A stretch of 64,000 nt of DNA from Nocardia sp. BMG111209. Lineage in GTDB: Bacteria > Actinomycetota > Actinomycetes > Mycobacteriales > Mycobacteriaceae. The notes beneath the pieces were generated by a model that searched no databases, was not told the origin of the DNA, and saw only the letters and a list, made by a program, of their open reading frames with translations. Of the stretch, positions 16,545-24,348 are shown in pieces (the first letter of the stretch is position 1; each line of letters starts with the position of its first letter). The position numbers and the translations under genes were made by a program. The DNA lies in assembly GCF_000381925.1 (NCBI RefSeq), contig NZ_KB907308.1, positions 1,240,001-1,304,000 on the forward strand, read 5' to 3'.

Positions 16545-16934
16545 GTATGTCAAGGTGGAGGAATTTGAGCAGGCCGTACCGGTTGACATGGTGGATCGAC
16601 CGAGCAGGCGAGGTCACGGGGCCCGGGAAGGGACCCGCCTGACCCCCGCGTGCCACCCGGTGATCAGCGCGCCACTGCCGCACGATGCGATGCCGGGGAT
16701 GACCAATCGTGCGGCGCGACGTCGACAGTGGTATCGCGCGGTCTCCCGGCCTGTTGCCGATACGGCATGACGTCTACACAGCTCGTCCGAAAATGTCGGA
16801 CAATTCGCAGGTCAGTCTGCATTCAACGGGACGGTCTCTCCTATAAATTATAGGAGACCATATTCCATATCAGGTTCGTGTGTGGTTATCTTCGCTTCCG
16901 GCGGGACAGGTGGTCCGGTGGGAAGGAGACGATC
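16545..16934. other. Non-coding stretch with two palindromes
   Basis: About 390 bases without a convincing gene. It holds GTCCGA-N5-TCGGAC at 16785-16801 and the A/T-rich 21-bp palindrome at 16837-16857 (separate entry). A plus-strand frame ending near 16770 has no recognisable protein. Confidence 0.55.
16837..16857. promoter_or_regulatory. A/T-rich 21-bp palindromic promoter-operator
   Basis: TCTCCTATAA, one central A, then TTATAGGAGA: ten-base arms that match exactly. It contains TATAAA on the plus strand and TATAAT on the minus strand, so -10 elements may be embedded in an operator. It lies about 80 bp before a strong ribosome site (AAGGAG) and ATG at 16935. Confidence 0.6.
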
Positions 16935-17072
16935 ATGCGTGCGGCGGTCTGTGTGGCGGCCGGGTCGAGGCGCGGGTGCGAGATGCCGGCGCCACCGACA
17001 CCCCTTGCTGCACCGGACGATGGATCCCGGCGATCGGGATCTGGCCGACCCCACCGACCGACGGAAAGCACT
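16935..17072 (+). other. Truncated start of a zinc alcohol dehydrogenase-like gene
   Basis: An ATG with a near-ideal ribosome site (AAGGAG, six bases away) opens MRAAVCVAAG, the usual start of zinc-dependent alcohol dehydrogenases, but the likeness is lost within ten residues. A shifted frame continues plausibly (RVEARVRDAGA) for a few codons. The frame from 16935 runs on without a stop into the TIM-barrel gene. It looks like the 5' scar of a deleted gene, now supplying a leader or an N-terminal extension. Confidence 0.4.
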
Positions 17073-17951
17073 GTGTCGAAGTCTCATTCACCGCAGCCCG
17101 GTCCCGGCGACCTCCTGGGGATCGAATTCCAGACGGTCTTCGGACTGCCACCGGTCGAATTCGTCCACCTCACCGCAGAACTCGGTTGCCGGTACCTCGG
17201 CCTCGCGCTCACCGGCACACCCGACAATCCCCACGGCTACCCGCCCTACTCCCTGCGCGACGATCCCGGCCTGCGCCGCCGCACCCGCGCCGCGCTCACC
17301 GCCGGTGAGGTCAGCGTCTCCCTGGGCGAAGGGTTCGTGATCCGGGCCGGCCGCGACATCCGCGACAGCGCACCGGATCTCGACGTGTTCGCCGAACTCG
17401 GATGTGCGCGGATCGCGACCACCAGCCTGGACACCGACCACCATCGCACCGCCGACCAGATCGGACACCTCACCGACCTGGCCGCGGCCCGCGGCATGCA
17501 GGTGGTCGTGGAATTCGCTCCCTCGCTGACCATCCCGGACCTACCGGCAGCGCTGGCAATCGTCACCGCCGTCGCGCGACCGCAGTGCCGGCTGCTGATC
17601 GACACGCTGCACCTCGTTCGCGCCGGGCATCGGGCCGCCGACCTCGCCGCCGTCGACCCCGCGCTCATCGCCTACGTACAACTCAGCGACCACACCGTCC
17701 ACCAGCAAGCCGCCACCTACCGGGCGGACACCCTCGACCGCGCGGCCCCCGGCGACGGCGAACTCCCCCTCCGCGAAATCCTCGACGCCGTCCCCACCGA
17801 CACCGTCATCGGCCTCGAAATCCCCATGCTCACCAGAGCCCGAGCCGGAGAGAGCGTCCACGACCGCACCCACCGCTGCGTGACGGCCGCCCGCGCACTG
17901 CTCCGCCACGAACCCCCGGCGGCGGACCGGCCCGCACACCACCCCCGGTGA
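17073..17951 (+). CDS. Sugar-phosphate isomerase/epimerase-like TIM-barrel protein
   Basis: A 292-residue protein of the xylose-isomerase-like/AP-endonuclease-2 TIM-barrel superfamily. FVHLTAELGCRYLGLAL opens it, VSLGEGFVI follows, and the metal-site strands include VVVEFAPS (Glu), LLIDTLHLVRAG (Asp/His), YVQLSDH (Asp/His) and VIGLEIPM (Glu). The substrate is unknown. The chosen start is GTG 17073 with GGAAAG just upstream; translation from the stronger site at 16935 would add 46 residues with no homology to the family. Confidence 0.75.
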   Translation: MSKSHSPQPGPGDLLGIEFQTVFGLPPVEFVHLTAELGCRYLGLALTGTPDNPHGYPPYSLRDDPGLRRRTRAALTAGEVSVSLGEGFVIRAGRDIRDSAPDLDVFAELGCARIATTSLDTDHHRTADQIGHLTDLAAARGMQVVVEFAPSLTIPDLPAALAIVTAVARPQCRLLIDTLHLVRAGHRAADLAAVDPALIAYVQLSDHTVHQQAATYRADTLDRAAPGDGELPLREILDAVPTDTVIGLEIPMLTRARAGESVHDRTHRCVTAARALLRHEPPAADRPAHHPR

Positions 17952-17968
17952 AAGCTCTCACCGGCTGC

Positions 17969-18820
17969 TCACCTCCCGCCGACGCGTTCGGCGAGCCAGT
18001 TCTCGACATCGGTGTAGACGGTGTCGTGCTCGGGCTCGTTGAACAGCTGATGCCACAGACCGTCGTAGAGCCGCAGTGTCCGATCGGCCGATCCGATCGT
18101 GTCGTGGACGTAGCGGCTGGTGGCCGGGTCCGCGATCACGTCCGCGGTGCCGTGTAGCAACAGGACCGGGATCGATACCGCGGGCAGGGCCGCGGCGACG
18201 CGTTTCATGGTGACGAGGGTCCGGCTCGCCATCCTCGCGCGGATCGGACCCTGATAGGTCAACGGGTCGATGCGTTGCGCCGCAACGACTTCGGGGTCCC
18301 GGCTCGCCTTGTCGTAGGGGACCGTCGCGACCCCGATACCGGGCGCGATACCGGCGAGCGCCTTGCCGATCAGGATCTGGATCGCCGACACATTCTTAGG
18401 CCGCGCCGCCGGGGCGGAGAGGATGAGACCGTCGATGTCGCCGGGGTGGTCCACCGCGCAGGCCAGCGTGACGAGACCGCCCCAGCTGTGGCCGACCAGA
18501 AATACCTTCTCGTGCAACAGGTCTCGTTTGAGATGGGTCACCATCGTGGCCAGGTCGGCCACGGAGTCGTCGATGTCGCCCGCGGTCCGCGGGCCGGCCG
18601 AGCGACCGTGCCCGCGCTGGTCCAGGGCATAGACCGCGAATCCGGCGTTCGCGAGGAATTCGGCGAATCGGTCGTAGCGACCGCCGTGGTCGCCCAGGCC
18701 GTGCGTGACGAGGACCGCGGTGGCCGCGGCGCCGGCGGGCCGCCAGATCCGGTAGTACAGCGGCACATTCCCCACGCCGAGCAACCAGCCGTTGTCCCGC
18801 GTCGTCGCGATCGCGTTCAT
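17969..18820 (-). CDS. Alpha/beta hydrolase (monoacylglycerol-lipase-like)
   Basis: A 283-residue serine hydrolase of the S33/monoglyceride-lipase type: VLVTHGLGDHGGRYDRFAEF (oxyanion region), YALDQRGHGRSAG, the nucleophile in VFLVGHSWGG, PVLLLHGTADVI (acid) and DGLWHQLFNEP (His). It is the last gene of a five-gene minus-strand operon and overlaps ridA by ATGA at 18817-18820. It may hydrolyse an ester or ring-fission product in the pathway. Confidence 0.88.
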   Translation of the reverse strand: MNAIATTRDNGWLLGVGNVPLYYRIWRPAGAAATAVLVTHGLGDHGGRYDRFAEFLANAGFAVYALDQRGHGRSAGPRTAGDIDDSVADLATMVTHLKRDLLHEKVFLVGHSWGGLVTLACAVDHPGDIDGLILSAPAARPKNVSAIQILIGKALAGIAPGIGVATVPYDKASRDPEVVAAQRIDPLTYQGPIRARMASRTLVTMKRVAAALPAVSIPVLLLHGTADVIADPATSRYVHDTIGSADRTLRLYDGLWHQLFNEPEHDTVYTDVENWLAERVGGR

Positions 18821-19296
18821 GCCACGGCCGCTTCGATCCGGAAGACGGCTTCGACCTCGACCGGGCTACCGGCGGGCAGCGCGGCGACGCCGACCGCCGA
18901 GCGGGCATGGACGCCGATCTCGCCGAAGATGTCGACGATCAATTCCGACGCGCCGTTCGCGACGATCGGCTGCTCGGTGAATTCGGGTGTGCCCGCGACG
19001 AATACGGTCAGTTTGACGACGCGCCGGACGCGATCCAGACTGCCGAGCGCCGCCGCCACCTGTGCGACGACATTGATCGCGCACTGCCGGGCGCAGGCGA
19101 CCCCGGTCGGGACGTCGACCTCCCGTCCCAGCAGTCCGCGGGCGAGCAGGCCGTGCTCGGCGTCGGCGGCGACCTGCCCGGAGGTGAAGAGCAGGTCACC
19201 GACCGTGACCGTCGCGGTGTAGACGCCGGCGGCCGCGGGCGGCGGCCCGAGGGTGATGCCTCGTTCTTCGAGTCGAGCGGCGATGGTGTCAGTCAT
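18817..19296 (-). CDS. RidA/YjgF-family protein
   Basis: A 159-residue RidA-type protein: LLFTSGQVAADAEHGLLARG, ARQCAINVVAQVAAALGSLD, VVKLTVFVAGTPEF, HARSAVGVAALPAGSPVEVE. RidA proteins deaminate reactive enamines or imines; some relatives are 2-aminomuconate deaminases. It overlaps the upstream FAH-family gene by eight bases and the downstream hydrolase by four. The setting suggests a deaminase step in a catabolic route, although general enamine cleaning is possible. Confidence 0.9.
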   Translation of the reverse strand: MTDTIAARLEERGITLGPPPAAAGVYTATVTVGDLLFTSGQVAADAEHGLLARGLLGREVDVPTGVACARQCAINVVAQVAAALGSLDRVRRVVKLTVFVAGTPEFTEQPIVANGASELIVDIFGEIGVHARSAVGVAALPAGSPVEVEAVFRIEAAVA

Positions 19297-20173
19297 GGCA
19301 ATTGCCTTCCGTGAGTTCGGATGTGGGTCCGGCGATCATGTGGTGGCGCAGGGCGCCGATGCCGGCGATGGTGCTGACGAGTTCGTCGCCCGGACGCAGG
19401 AAGCGCGGCGGGTGCTGCCGGGAGCCGACCCCGGACGGTGTCCCGGTGTAGACGACATCTCCCGGCAGCAGCGGCACGATCCGGGACAGCCGGGAGATCA
19501 GGGCCGGCACGGCGGTGATCATGTGGGAGGTGCGGGCATCCTGGACGAGGACGCCGTTGAGTTCGGTGGTGATCCGCAGGTCGTGCGGGTTGTCGAACTC
19601 CTCGGGCGTGACCAGCCACGGCCCCATCGGGGAGAAGCCGGGATACGACTTGCCCAGGCTGAATTGTGGTGTGTCACCCCGTAATTGGGTCTCACGCTCG
19701 GACAGGTCCTGCCCGACCGTGAGACCGGCGACGCACTGCCACGCCCGGTCCTCGCCGACCTGCCACGCGCGTCTGCCGAGGACGGCGACGAGTTCCACTT
19801 CCCAGTCGACCGTGTCCGCCGGTAACACCACGGATCCGTACGGGCCGGTGATGCTACCGGCGAACTTGGTGAATACCGGCGGCAGTCCGGTATGCACCGT
19901 GGTGCCGAATTCCTCGGCATGCGCGCGATAGTTGAAACCCATCGCGAAGATCTGGCGCGGCCACGGTGCCGGTGCCCGCAGGTCCAGCGGGTCGTACGCG
20001 CATCCCATCGCTGCGAGATCGCCGATACTCGTGACCCATTCGACGAACGAGTCCCATTGTTCGAAGACGCCCTGCGGGTCGGCATCGAATTCGCCGCCGC
20101 TGGTTCGCTCGACATCGACGGCACCGCCGGCGGTGATGATCGCGAGCCTGCCCGCCAGATTGGCGAGCTTCAT
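19289..20173 (-). CDS. Fumarylacetoacetate-hydrolase-family protein
   Basis: A 294-residue protein of the FAH superfamily. QIFAMGFNYRAHAEEFG, FTKFAGSITGPYGSVVLP, DWEVELVAVLGRRAW (metal-binding acids), GLTVGQDLSERETQLRG and GDVVYTGTPSGVG are all present. Members hydrolyse, hydrate or isomerise dicarboxylic ring-cleavage products. ATGA overlap with the upstream tautomerase gene. Confidence 0.92.
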   Translation of the reverse strand: MKLANLAGRLAIITAGGAVDVERTSGGEFDADPQGVFEQWDSFVEWVTSIGDLAAMGCAYDPLDLRAPAPWPRQIFAMGFNYRAHAEEFGTTVHTGLPPVFTKFAGSITGPYGSVVLPADTVDWEVELVAVLGRRAWQVGEDRAWQCVAGLTVGQDLSERETQLRGDTPQFSLGKSYPGFSPMGPWLVTPEEFDNPHDLRITTELNGVLVQDARTSHMITAVPALISRLSRIVPLLPGDVVYTGTPSGVGSRQHPPRFLRPGDELVSTIAGIGALRHHMIAGPTSELTEGNCHD

Positions 20174-20574
20174 CGCGAACTTTCCCCGGCCGTGGGCGGA
20201 TAGCTGAGCTCGCCGCGCCCGAACGACCAGTTCTCCTTCGGCACGTCGACGAGGTTGACGAGAATATCGTCACCGCGCACTCCCGCCTCGGCGAGATTCT
20301 CGGCGATCCGCTGGTAGAGCGCGCGTTTGATTTCCGGGCTCCGACCGGCGTTGAAGAAGATCTGAACGAACAACACGGACGGGCTGCGGTCGAATCCAAT
20401 ATACGCGGGGTCGTAGATCAGGTTGGTGGAGCGAACTTCGTCGAAGACCTGGAACCGGTCGTTCTCCGGCACATTCGCGACGTCGACGAGGGCGCGATAG
20501 ATCCCGTCACCGATCCGGGCGCGCTGCTCCGGTGAGGTGGTTCCCTCGGCCAGAGTCACATGAACAAGCGGCAT
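20170..20574 (-). CDS. Tautomerase-family protein
   Basis: A 134-residue protein. The ATG at 20574 is followed by Pro (MPLVHVTLAEG), the catalytic Pro-1 of the 4-oxalocrotonate tautomerase/MIF superfamily. SVLFVQIFFNAGRSPEIKR and DILVNLVDVPKENWSFGRGE are typical of the longer cis-CaaD/MSAD-like forms. It lies 23 bases after the metallo-hydrolase gene and overlaps the FAH gene. Confidence 0.9.
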   Translation of the reverse strand: MPLVHVTLAEGTTSPEQRARIGDGIYRALVDVANVPENDRFQVFDEVRSTNLIYDPAYIGFDRSPSVLFVQIFFNAGRSPEIKRALYQRIAENLAEAGVRGDDILVNLVDVPKENWSFGRGELSYPPTAGESSR

Positions 20575-20597
20575 GAGCTTTCCTTTCGTGGATGGAT

Positions 20598-21464
20598 CTA
20601 TCGCGGCGATGTCGCCGTGACCGCTCCGTAGCGGGCGAGCTCCGCGGGATCGTGCGCGGAGATGAGCTCGACCCGATCGGAGTGGGAATTGACCAGCGCG
20701 CGCAGGCGGGCCTGATTGGTTTCCCGCGCGGCGGCGTCGACCGCCTGTTTCCGCTCGAACGCCGCCACGCCCATCGGCGCGCGGGGATGGTCGCGATCGA
20801 GTTCGGTATGGACGAAGTAGGCGTCCCCGGCGTGCAGCAGCCATTTCTCCGCCGTGCCCGAGAGCGAATCCAGCCGGACCGCGACGCCGCTGTGGCCGTA
20901 GGTGTGTCCGGGGAGCGGAATCAGCAGTATTTCCGGTGGTAGGCCGCGCAATTCGCGTACCGCGTCGAATCCGAACCACCGATCACCCGCCGATGCCGAA
21001 TAGGTCTCCCAGCGCGGACCGTGGGCCCACTGCCGGTGATTCACTCGCGAGGAGTTCTTCGGCCCGCCGCCCGAGGTCGCCGCGCGATGCTCCTCCGCGA
21101 GGAGATGCACCCGCGCCTGCGGGAAATCCGACAGGCCACCCGCGTGATCGGGGTCCAGGTGGGTCAGCACGATATGGGTCAGGTCGCGAGGGTCGTACCC
21201 CAGACCCCGAATCTGTTGCAGCGCGGTCTGTTCCGGATCCAGCACCGGCCGCGCCAACCGGACGAAGGACTTACCCAGGCGCTCGACCGGATTCTCGATG
21301 TCCTTCATGCCGAGTCCCGTATCGACCAGCACGAGGGCGTTCTCGGTCTCGAGGAGCAGGCAATGGCAGATGCCGTGCGCTTTCCGCAGCGGGTGCCCCG
21401 CACCGCCCATCAACTTTCCGCCGAGCGGTTCGGTGCTACCGCAGTTCAGATGGTGTATCCGCAT
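20598..21464 (-). CDS. MBL-fold metallo-hydrolase (lactonase-like)
   Basis: A 288-residue metallo-beta-lactamase-fold enzyme beginning MRIHHLNCGS. ALVLVDTGLG precedes the metal motif HIVLTHLDPDHAGG (HxxxDH form); later ligands are in PLPGHTYGHSG and LLHAGDAYF. The architecture resembles N-acyl-homoserine-lactonase-type proteins, so lactone opening is plausible. It is the first gene of a five-gene operon (to 17969). Its promoter at 21478-21506 carries the same operator as the tetR gene upstream. Confidence 0.88.
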   Translation of the reverse strand: MRIHHLNCGSTEPLGGKLMGGAGHPLRKAHGICHCLLLETENALVLVDTGLGMKDIENPVERLGKSFVRLARPVLDPEQTALQQIRGLGYDPRDLTHIVLTHLDPDHAGGLSDFPQARVHLLAEEHRAATSGGGPKNSSRVNHRQWAHGPRWETYSASAGDRWFGFDAVRELRGLPPEILLIPLPGHTYGHSGVAVRLDSLSGTAEKWLLHAGDAYFVHTELDRDHPRAPMGVAAFERKQAVDAAARETNQARLRALVNSHSDRVELISAHDPAELARYGAVTATSPR

Positions 21465-21477
21465 GATCGCACTCTTT

Positions 21478-21506
21478 TCTATAGACAGGTCTACATATTT
21501 TTTGAA
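21478..21506 (-). promoter_or_regulatory. Promoter with TetR operator in its spacer (catabolic operon)
   Basis: Read on the minus strand: -35 TTCAAA (21501-21506), a 17-bp spacer AAATATGTAGACCTGTC and -10 TATAGA (21478-21483). The spacer differs from that of the tetR promoter (22100-22128) at one base, and it contains the GTAGACNGGTCTAC-type operator in imperfect form. Predicted transcription starts about seven bases before the ATG at 21464. Confidence 0.75.
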
Positions 21507-21538
21507 CAGACCGACGGGCCGGAGCCCGCAGGGGGATT

Positions 21539-22093
21539 TCAGAGCAGGCTGTCGATCACACGGGTGACCGCCGCGAACGGTTCCGTGCTCCGGTGCGCCC
21601 TGGCCAGCAGCATGGCCCCCTCCAGCAGCGACAGCAGGAAGGTGGCCAGGTCGTCGGCGTCGGCGCGGCCGTCGGCGACGAGCTTGGCGCGAAGAGTTCG
21701 ATGCCAGCCGGCGTATGCGGTCGAACAGACCTGCTGGATCGCGTCGTTGGTGGCCGCCGTCTCCAGCGCGACGGTCGCGACCGGGCAACCCTGATTCCAG
21801 TTCGATGCCTCGAGGCGCTGCCCCACCGCGGACAACAGCACGGCCATCAACTGCTTCGCGTCGGTGGCCTCGATGCTCCCGATCAGCGCGTCGATACCCG
21901 CACTCGCCCGCGCGACGGTCTCGCCGACCAGCTGATCCTTGCCGCCCGGAAAGTGGAAGTACAGCGATCCCCGCGGTGCGCCGCTGTCGGCGATGACCTG
22001 GTTGAGCCCGGTCCCGAAGTATCCACGCGCCTCGATCAAACCCTGCGTGGTCTCGATCAGCGCGTCCTTGGTCGCCTCACCCTTCTTGCCCAT
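21539..22093 (-). CDS. TetR-family regulator of the adjacent catabolic operon
   Basis: A 184-residue TetR/AcrR regulator. The helix-turn-helix is ALIETTQGLIEARGYFGTGL, NQVIADSGAPRGSLYFHF; the C-terminal ligand domain (NQGCPVATVALETAATND) is of the YxaF/LmrA-like kind. A 14-bp perfect palindrome sits between -35 and -10 of its own promoter, and a near copy precedes the metallo-hydrolase gene 75 bp downstream, so it very likely represses both. Confidence 0.92.
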   Translation of the reverse strand: MGKKGEATKDALIETTQGLIEARGYFGTGLNQVIADSGAPRGSLYFHFPGGKDQLVGETVARASAGIDALIGSIEATDAKQLMAVLLSAVGQRLEASNWNQGCPVATVALETAATNDAIQQVCSTAYAGWHRTLRAKLVADGRADADDLATFLLSLLEGAMLLARAHRSTEPFAAVTRVIDSLL

Positions 22094-22099
22094 ACGGCG

Positions 22100-22128
22100 A
22101 TAGTAGACCGGTCTACATATTTATTCAA
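22100..22128 (-). promoter_or_regulatory. tetR promoter with palindromic operator; leaderless start
   Basis: Minus strand: -35 TTGAAT (22123-22128), spacer AAATATGTAGACCGGTC (17 bp), -10 TACTAT (22100-22105). GTAGACCGGTCTAC (22103-22116) is a perfect 14-bp palindrome overlapping spacer and -10. The expected start of transcription coincides with the A of the ATG at 22093, so the message would be leaderless. Confidence 0.8.
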
Positions 22129-22172
22129 CGGGTGCGAGTACGACCGTGTCCGGCGGGGACGATCGCGCGGCG

Positions 22173-22526
22173 TTATCGGTTGTGGGAGAGGATGTTCACC
22201 ACATGTCCCGCCGGATCACGGACGAAGAATCGGCGCACGCCCCACGGCTCTTCGGTCAGCTCGTGCACGATCTCCGCACCGGCGGCGCGCGCGGCCTGGT
22301 ATGCCGCGTCCACATCGTCGACCTCGAGGGACGCCACCGGGACCACGCTCGCCGACTCGTCGTGCGTCATCAGGCTCAGCTGATTCTCCGGCCGGTCGGG
22401 GTCGGCGAGCGTGACGATCCAGCCGTGGTCCATCACGATCTCCATGCCCAGCATCTGCCGGTAGAACGTGGCAGATGCGTGCAGATCGGCTGCTTGCAGG
22501 TCGGGCACGATTCGGTTGACCGTCAC
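22173..22526 (-). CDS. VOC-family protein (glyoxalase/bleomycin-resistance-like)
   Basis: A 117-residue single vicinal-oxygen-chelate domain protein. IVPDLQAADLHASATFYRQM, NQLSLMTH, ASLEVDDVDAAYQAARAAGA and RRFFVRDPAGHVVNILSH follow the beta-alpha-beta-beta-beta order, with candidate metal residues near the strand ends. The start is a GTG at 22526. It is separated from the membrane protein gene upstream by nine bases and may be in the same transcript. Confidence 0.85.
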   Translation of the reverse strand: MTVNRIVPDLQAADLHASATFYRQMLGMEIVMDHGWIVTLADPDRPENQLSLMTHDESASVVPVASLEVDDVDAAYQAARAAGAEIVHELTEEPWGVRRFFVRDPAGHVVNILSHNR

Positions 22527-22535
22527 GGGGAAATA

Positions 22536-22988
22536 CTAGCCGCGGCCCGGGTCGGAGCAGCCGCGGTAGCGGTAGCGCTCGCCGTGCCCCCGGAGCCGCC
22601 GCACCACCACGGACAGCACGACCAGTGCCCACACCACCAGGATCGCGGCGGCCAGCCCGGCCGGGTAGGGGCGATCGAGGACGGTCGGGTTCAGTGGCCT
22701 GGCGCCGTGCCTGGTCAGCACCGGGACGGAGACCGCCAGCAGGGCTACGGTGCATACCGCTCCGCAGGCCGCCGGGGCCCACCAGCCGGTCGGCAGTATC
22801 CGCCGCGCACCGAGTCCGACCGCCGCGGCCAGCGGCGCGAAAACCGCGTCGTGCAACAGGATTGCGCCACTGAACCATTCCGCGACCGAGATCAGGTCGG
22901 CGGTCGGGAATCCGAGCAGTGTGTTCACGCCGTACCAGCCGGTTCCCAGGCCGATCGCGAACAGCGCGACTCGAACGACGATGGTCAT
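22536..22988 (-). CDS. Four-helix membrane protein of unknown function
   Basis: A 150-residue integral membrane protein with about four hydrophobic segments: VRVALFAIGLGTGWYGV, LHDAVFAPLAAAVGLGA, PAACGAVCTVALLAVSVPVL and GLAAAILVVWALVVLSVVV. I recognise no family. The ATG at 22988 overlaps the stop of the molybdopterin oxidoreductase gene (ATGA), so it may be a membrane partner of that enzyme. Confidence 0.75.
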   Translation of the reverse strand: MTIVVRVALFAIGLGTGWYGVNTLLGFPTADLISVAEWFSGAILLHDAVFAPLAAAVGLGARRILPTGWWAPAACGAVCTVALLAVSVPVLTRHGARPLNPTVLDRPYPAGLAAAILVVWALVVLSVVVRRLRGHGERYRYRGCSDPGRG

Positions 22989-24145
22989 GACATCACCTCG
23001 ATCCGGGACAACCATTTCGTTTGCAGGACGCCGGGACGGTTCGGGGCGATGAGGCGGCAGGGGTAGCCGTGGTCGAGGTTCAGGGTCTGGCCGTTGAGTT
23101 CCAACGCGATCAGGGTGTCGCGATCGCGGGCGAAATCCGCCGGCAGCACCGAACCCCGGTAGAGGCCGGCCTGCTCCAGCGAGAGCACGCTGACATCTCC
23201 CCCTCGATACCCGACCGCATCGAGCAGGTCGCGTAGCCGCACCCCGGACCAGGTCGCCGCCGCCGACCATCCCTCGACGCAGGCGATCGGCAGGTTCGCC
23301 TGTGCCTGCGGCATGGCGGCCAGTTCGGCGCGGGTGAATTCGCGCCGGCGGTCGCCGGCGGTGACGACGAGGCGGTAGCCCGGATCACCGGCCGCGGTGG
23401 CGACCGCCGCGTCGGCGGCGGTCCGGTTGACCGGAACTCCTTGCGGGCCATGGCCGGAACGTGGTGCGAGCACCGCGGCCCAGCGCAGGAACAGGACGGA
23501 CTGCCCGGCCACCGACAAGGCCGCCACGGTCGCGGCGGCCCACGCGGTGCCGAGGACCGCGCGCCGCGACACGCGGACCGGCTTCGCATCGGGTTCGGGT
23601 GTGGCGTCGATCGGACGGGCCAGCGCCTCGCGGACGATCGGAAGTTTCACCGACAGGTGCACCGCCAGCGCCCCGAACGCCACATAGGCCATCGCGTAGT
23701 GCGCGGCCGGGAAGAAGAATTTCCACGGGTAGTACTGGGCGATGTTGGCCAGACCGGTCGACAGTTCGAAGAGGGTCGATCCGACCAGCAGTGCGATCGA
23801 GCCGCGTTCGGCGAGCCACAGTGGCGACGGTTTCAGCCGCTGGAACAGCCTCGGGTACACCGCCCACAGCTTCACCAGCACCAACGGCACCGCGGCGACA
23901 CCGGTCACGACGTGCACACCCTGGGTCAGCCGATACAACCAGACCGGATGAGTGGGCCACCGGAACCACTGCGGCGGATGCTGAATCCAGTGACTGAGCA
24001 ATCCCGTCACGAAACAGATCAGGATCGCGACCCCGAGCGCGATACCCACCCGGGCCGCGACCTCCGGCCCACGCGCGCTCGAAACCCGTTGGCCGGAGGG
24101 ATGTCCCGGTCGATCGGCCTCGCGAATCGGGTCGGTCGCATTCAT
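22985..24145 (-). CDS. Membrane molybdopterin-dependent oxidoreductase
   Basis: A 386-residue protein. The N-terminal about 190 residues form a four- or five-helix membrane domain (GIALGVAILICFVTGLLSHW, VHVVTGVAAVPLVLVKLWAV, GALAVHLSVKLPIVREAL) resembling cytochrome b561-like anchors with paired His. RRAVLGTAWAAATVAALSVA is a fifth helix. The C-terminal about 150 residues match the sulfite-oxidase-type molybdopterin domain: LPIACVEGWSAAATW carries the Mo-ligand Cys, followed by DLLDAVGY and LDHGYPCRLIAPNRPG. It probably oxidises or reduces a substrate outside the membrane and passes electrons through the anchor. Confidence 0.88.
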   Translation of the reverse strand: MNATDPIREADRPGHPSGQRVSSARGPEVAARVGIALGVAILICFVTGLLSHWIQHPPQWFRWPTHPVWLYRLTQGVHVVTGVAAVPLVLVKLWAVYPRLFQRLKPSPLWLAERGSIALLVGSTLFELSTGLANIAQYYPWKFFFPAAHYAMAYVAFGALAVHLSVKLPIVREALARPIDATPEPDAKPVRVSRRAVLGTAWAAATVAALSVAGQSVLFLRWAAVLAPRSGHGPQGVPVNRTAADAAVATAAGDPGYRLVVTAGDRRREFTRAELAAMPQAQANLPIACVEGWSAAATWSGVRLRDLLDAVGYRGGDVSVLSLEQAGLYRGSVLPADFARDRDTLIALELNGQTLNLDHGYPCRLIAPNRPGVLQTKWLSRIEVMS

Positions 24146-24348
24146 TCGACCCTGTCTCCTCTCCTCGGCCGGATGACCCGACGCTCACCGGTAGCGCGGA
24201 CCCGGAATCGCCGCGCTGTCACGGTTGTCACGGTATGTGCCGGTCGAGGCCGTGCGGCCGCGAAACAGATGACGAAACCCTGACGATGCCGGACGGCCCG
24301 ACGGCTCCGGGCGGCCGGTGCGTCGTACCGAATCCGTACCCTGTTGGC

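Noticed and set aside
16456..16770. A plus-strand frame of 104 codons across the padR start and the region after it
   Set aside because: It runs through the padR start region and its operator and shows no protein-like motif.
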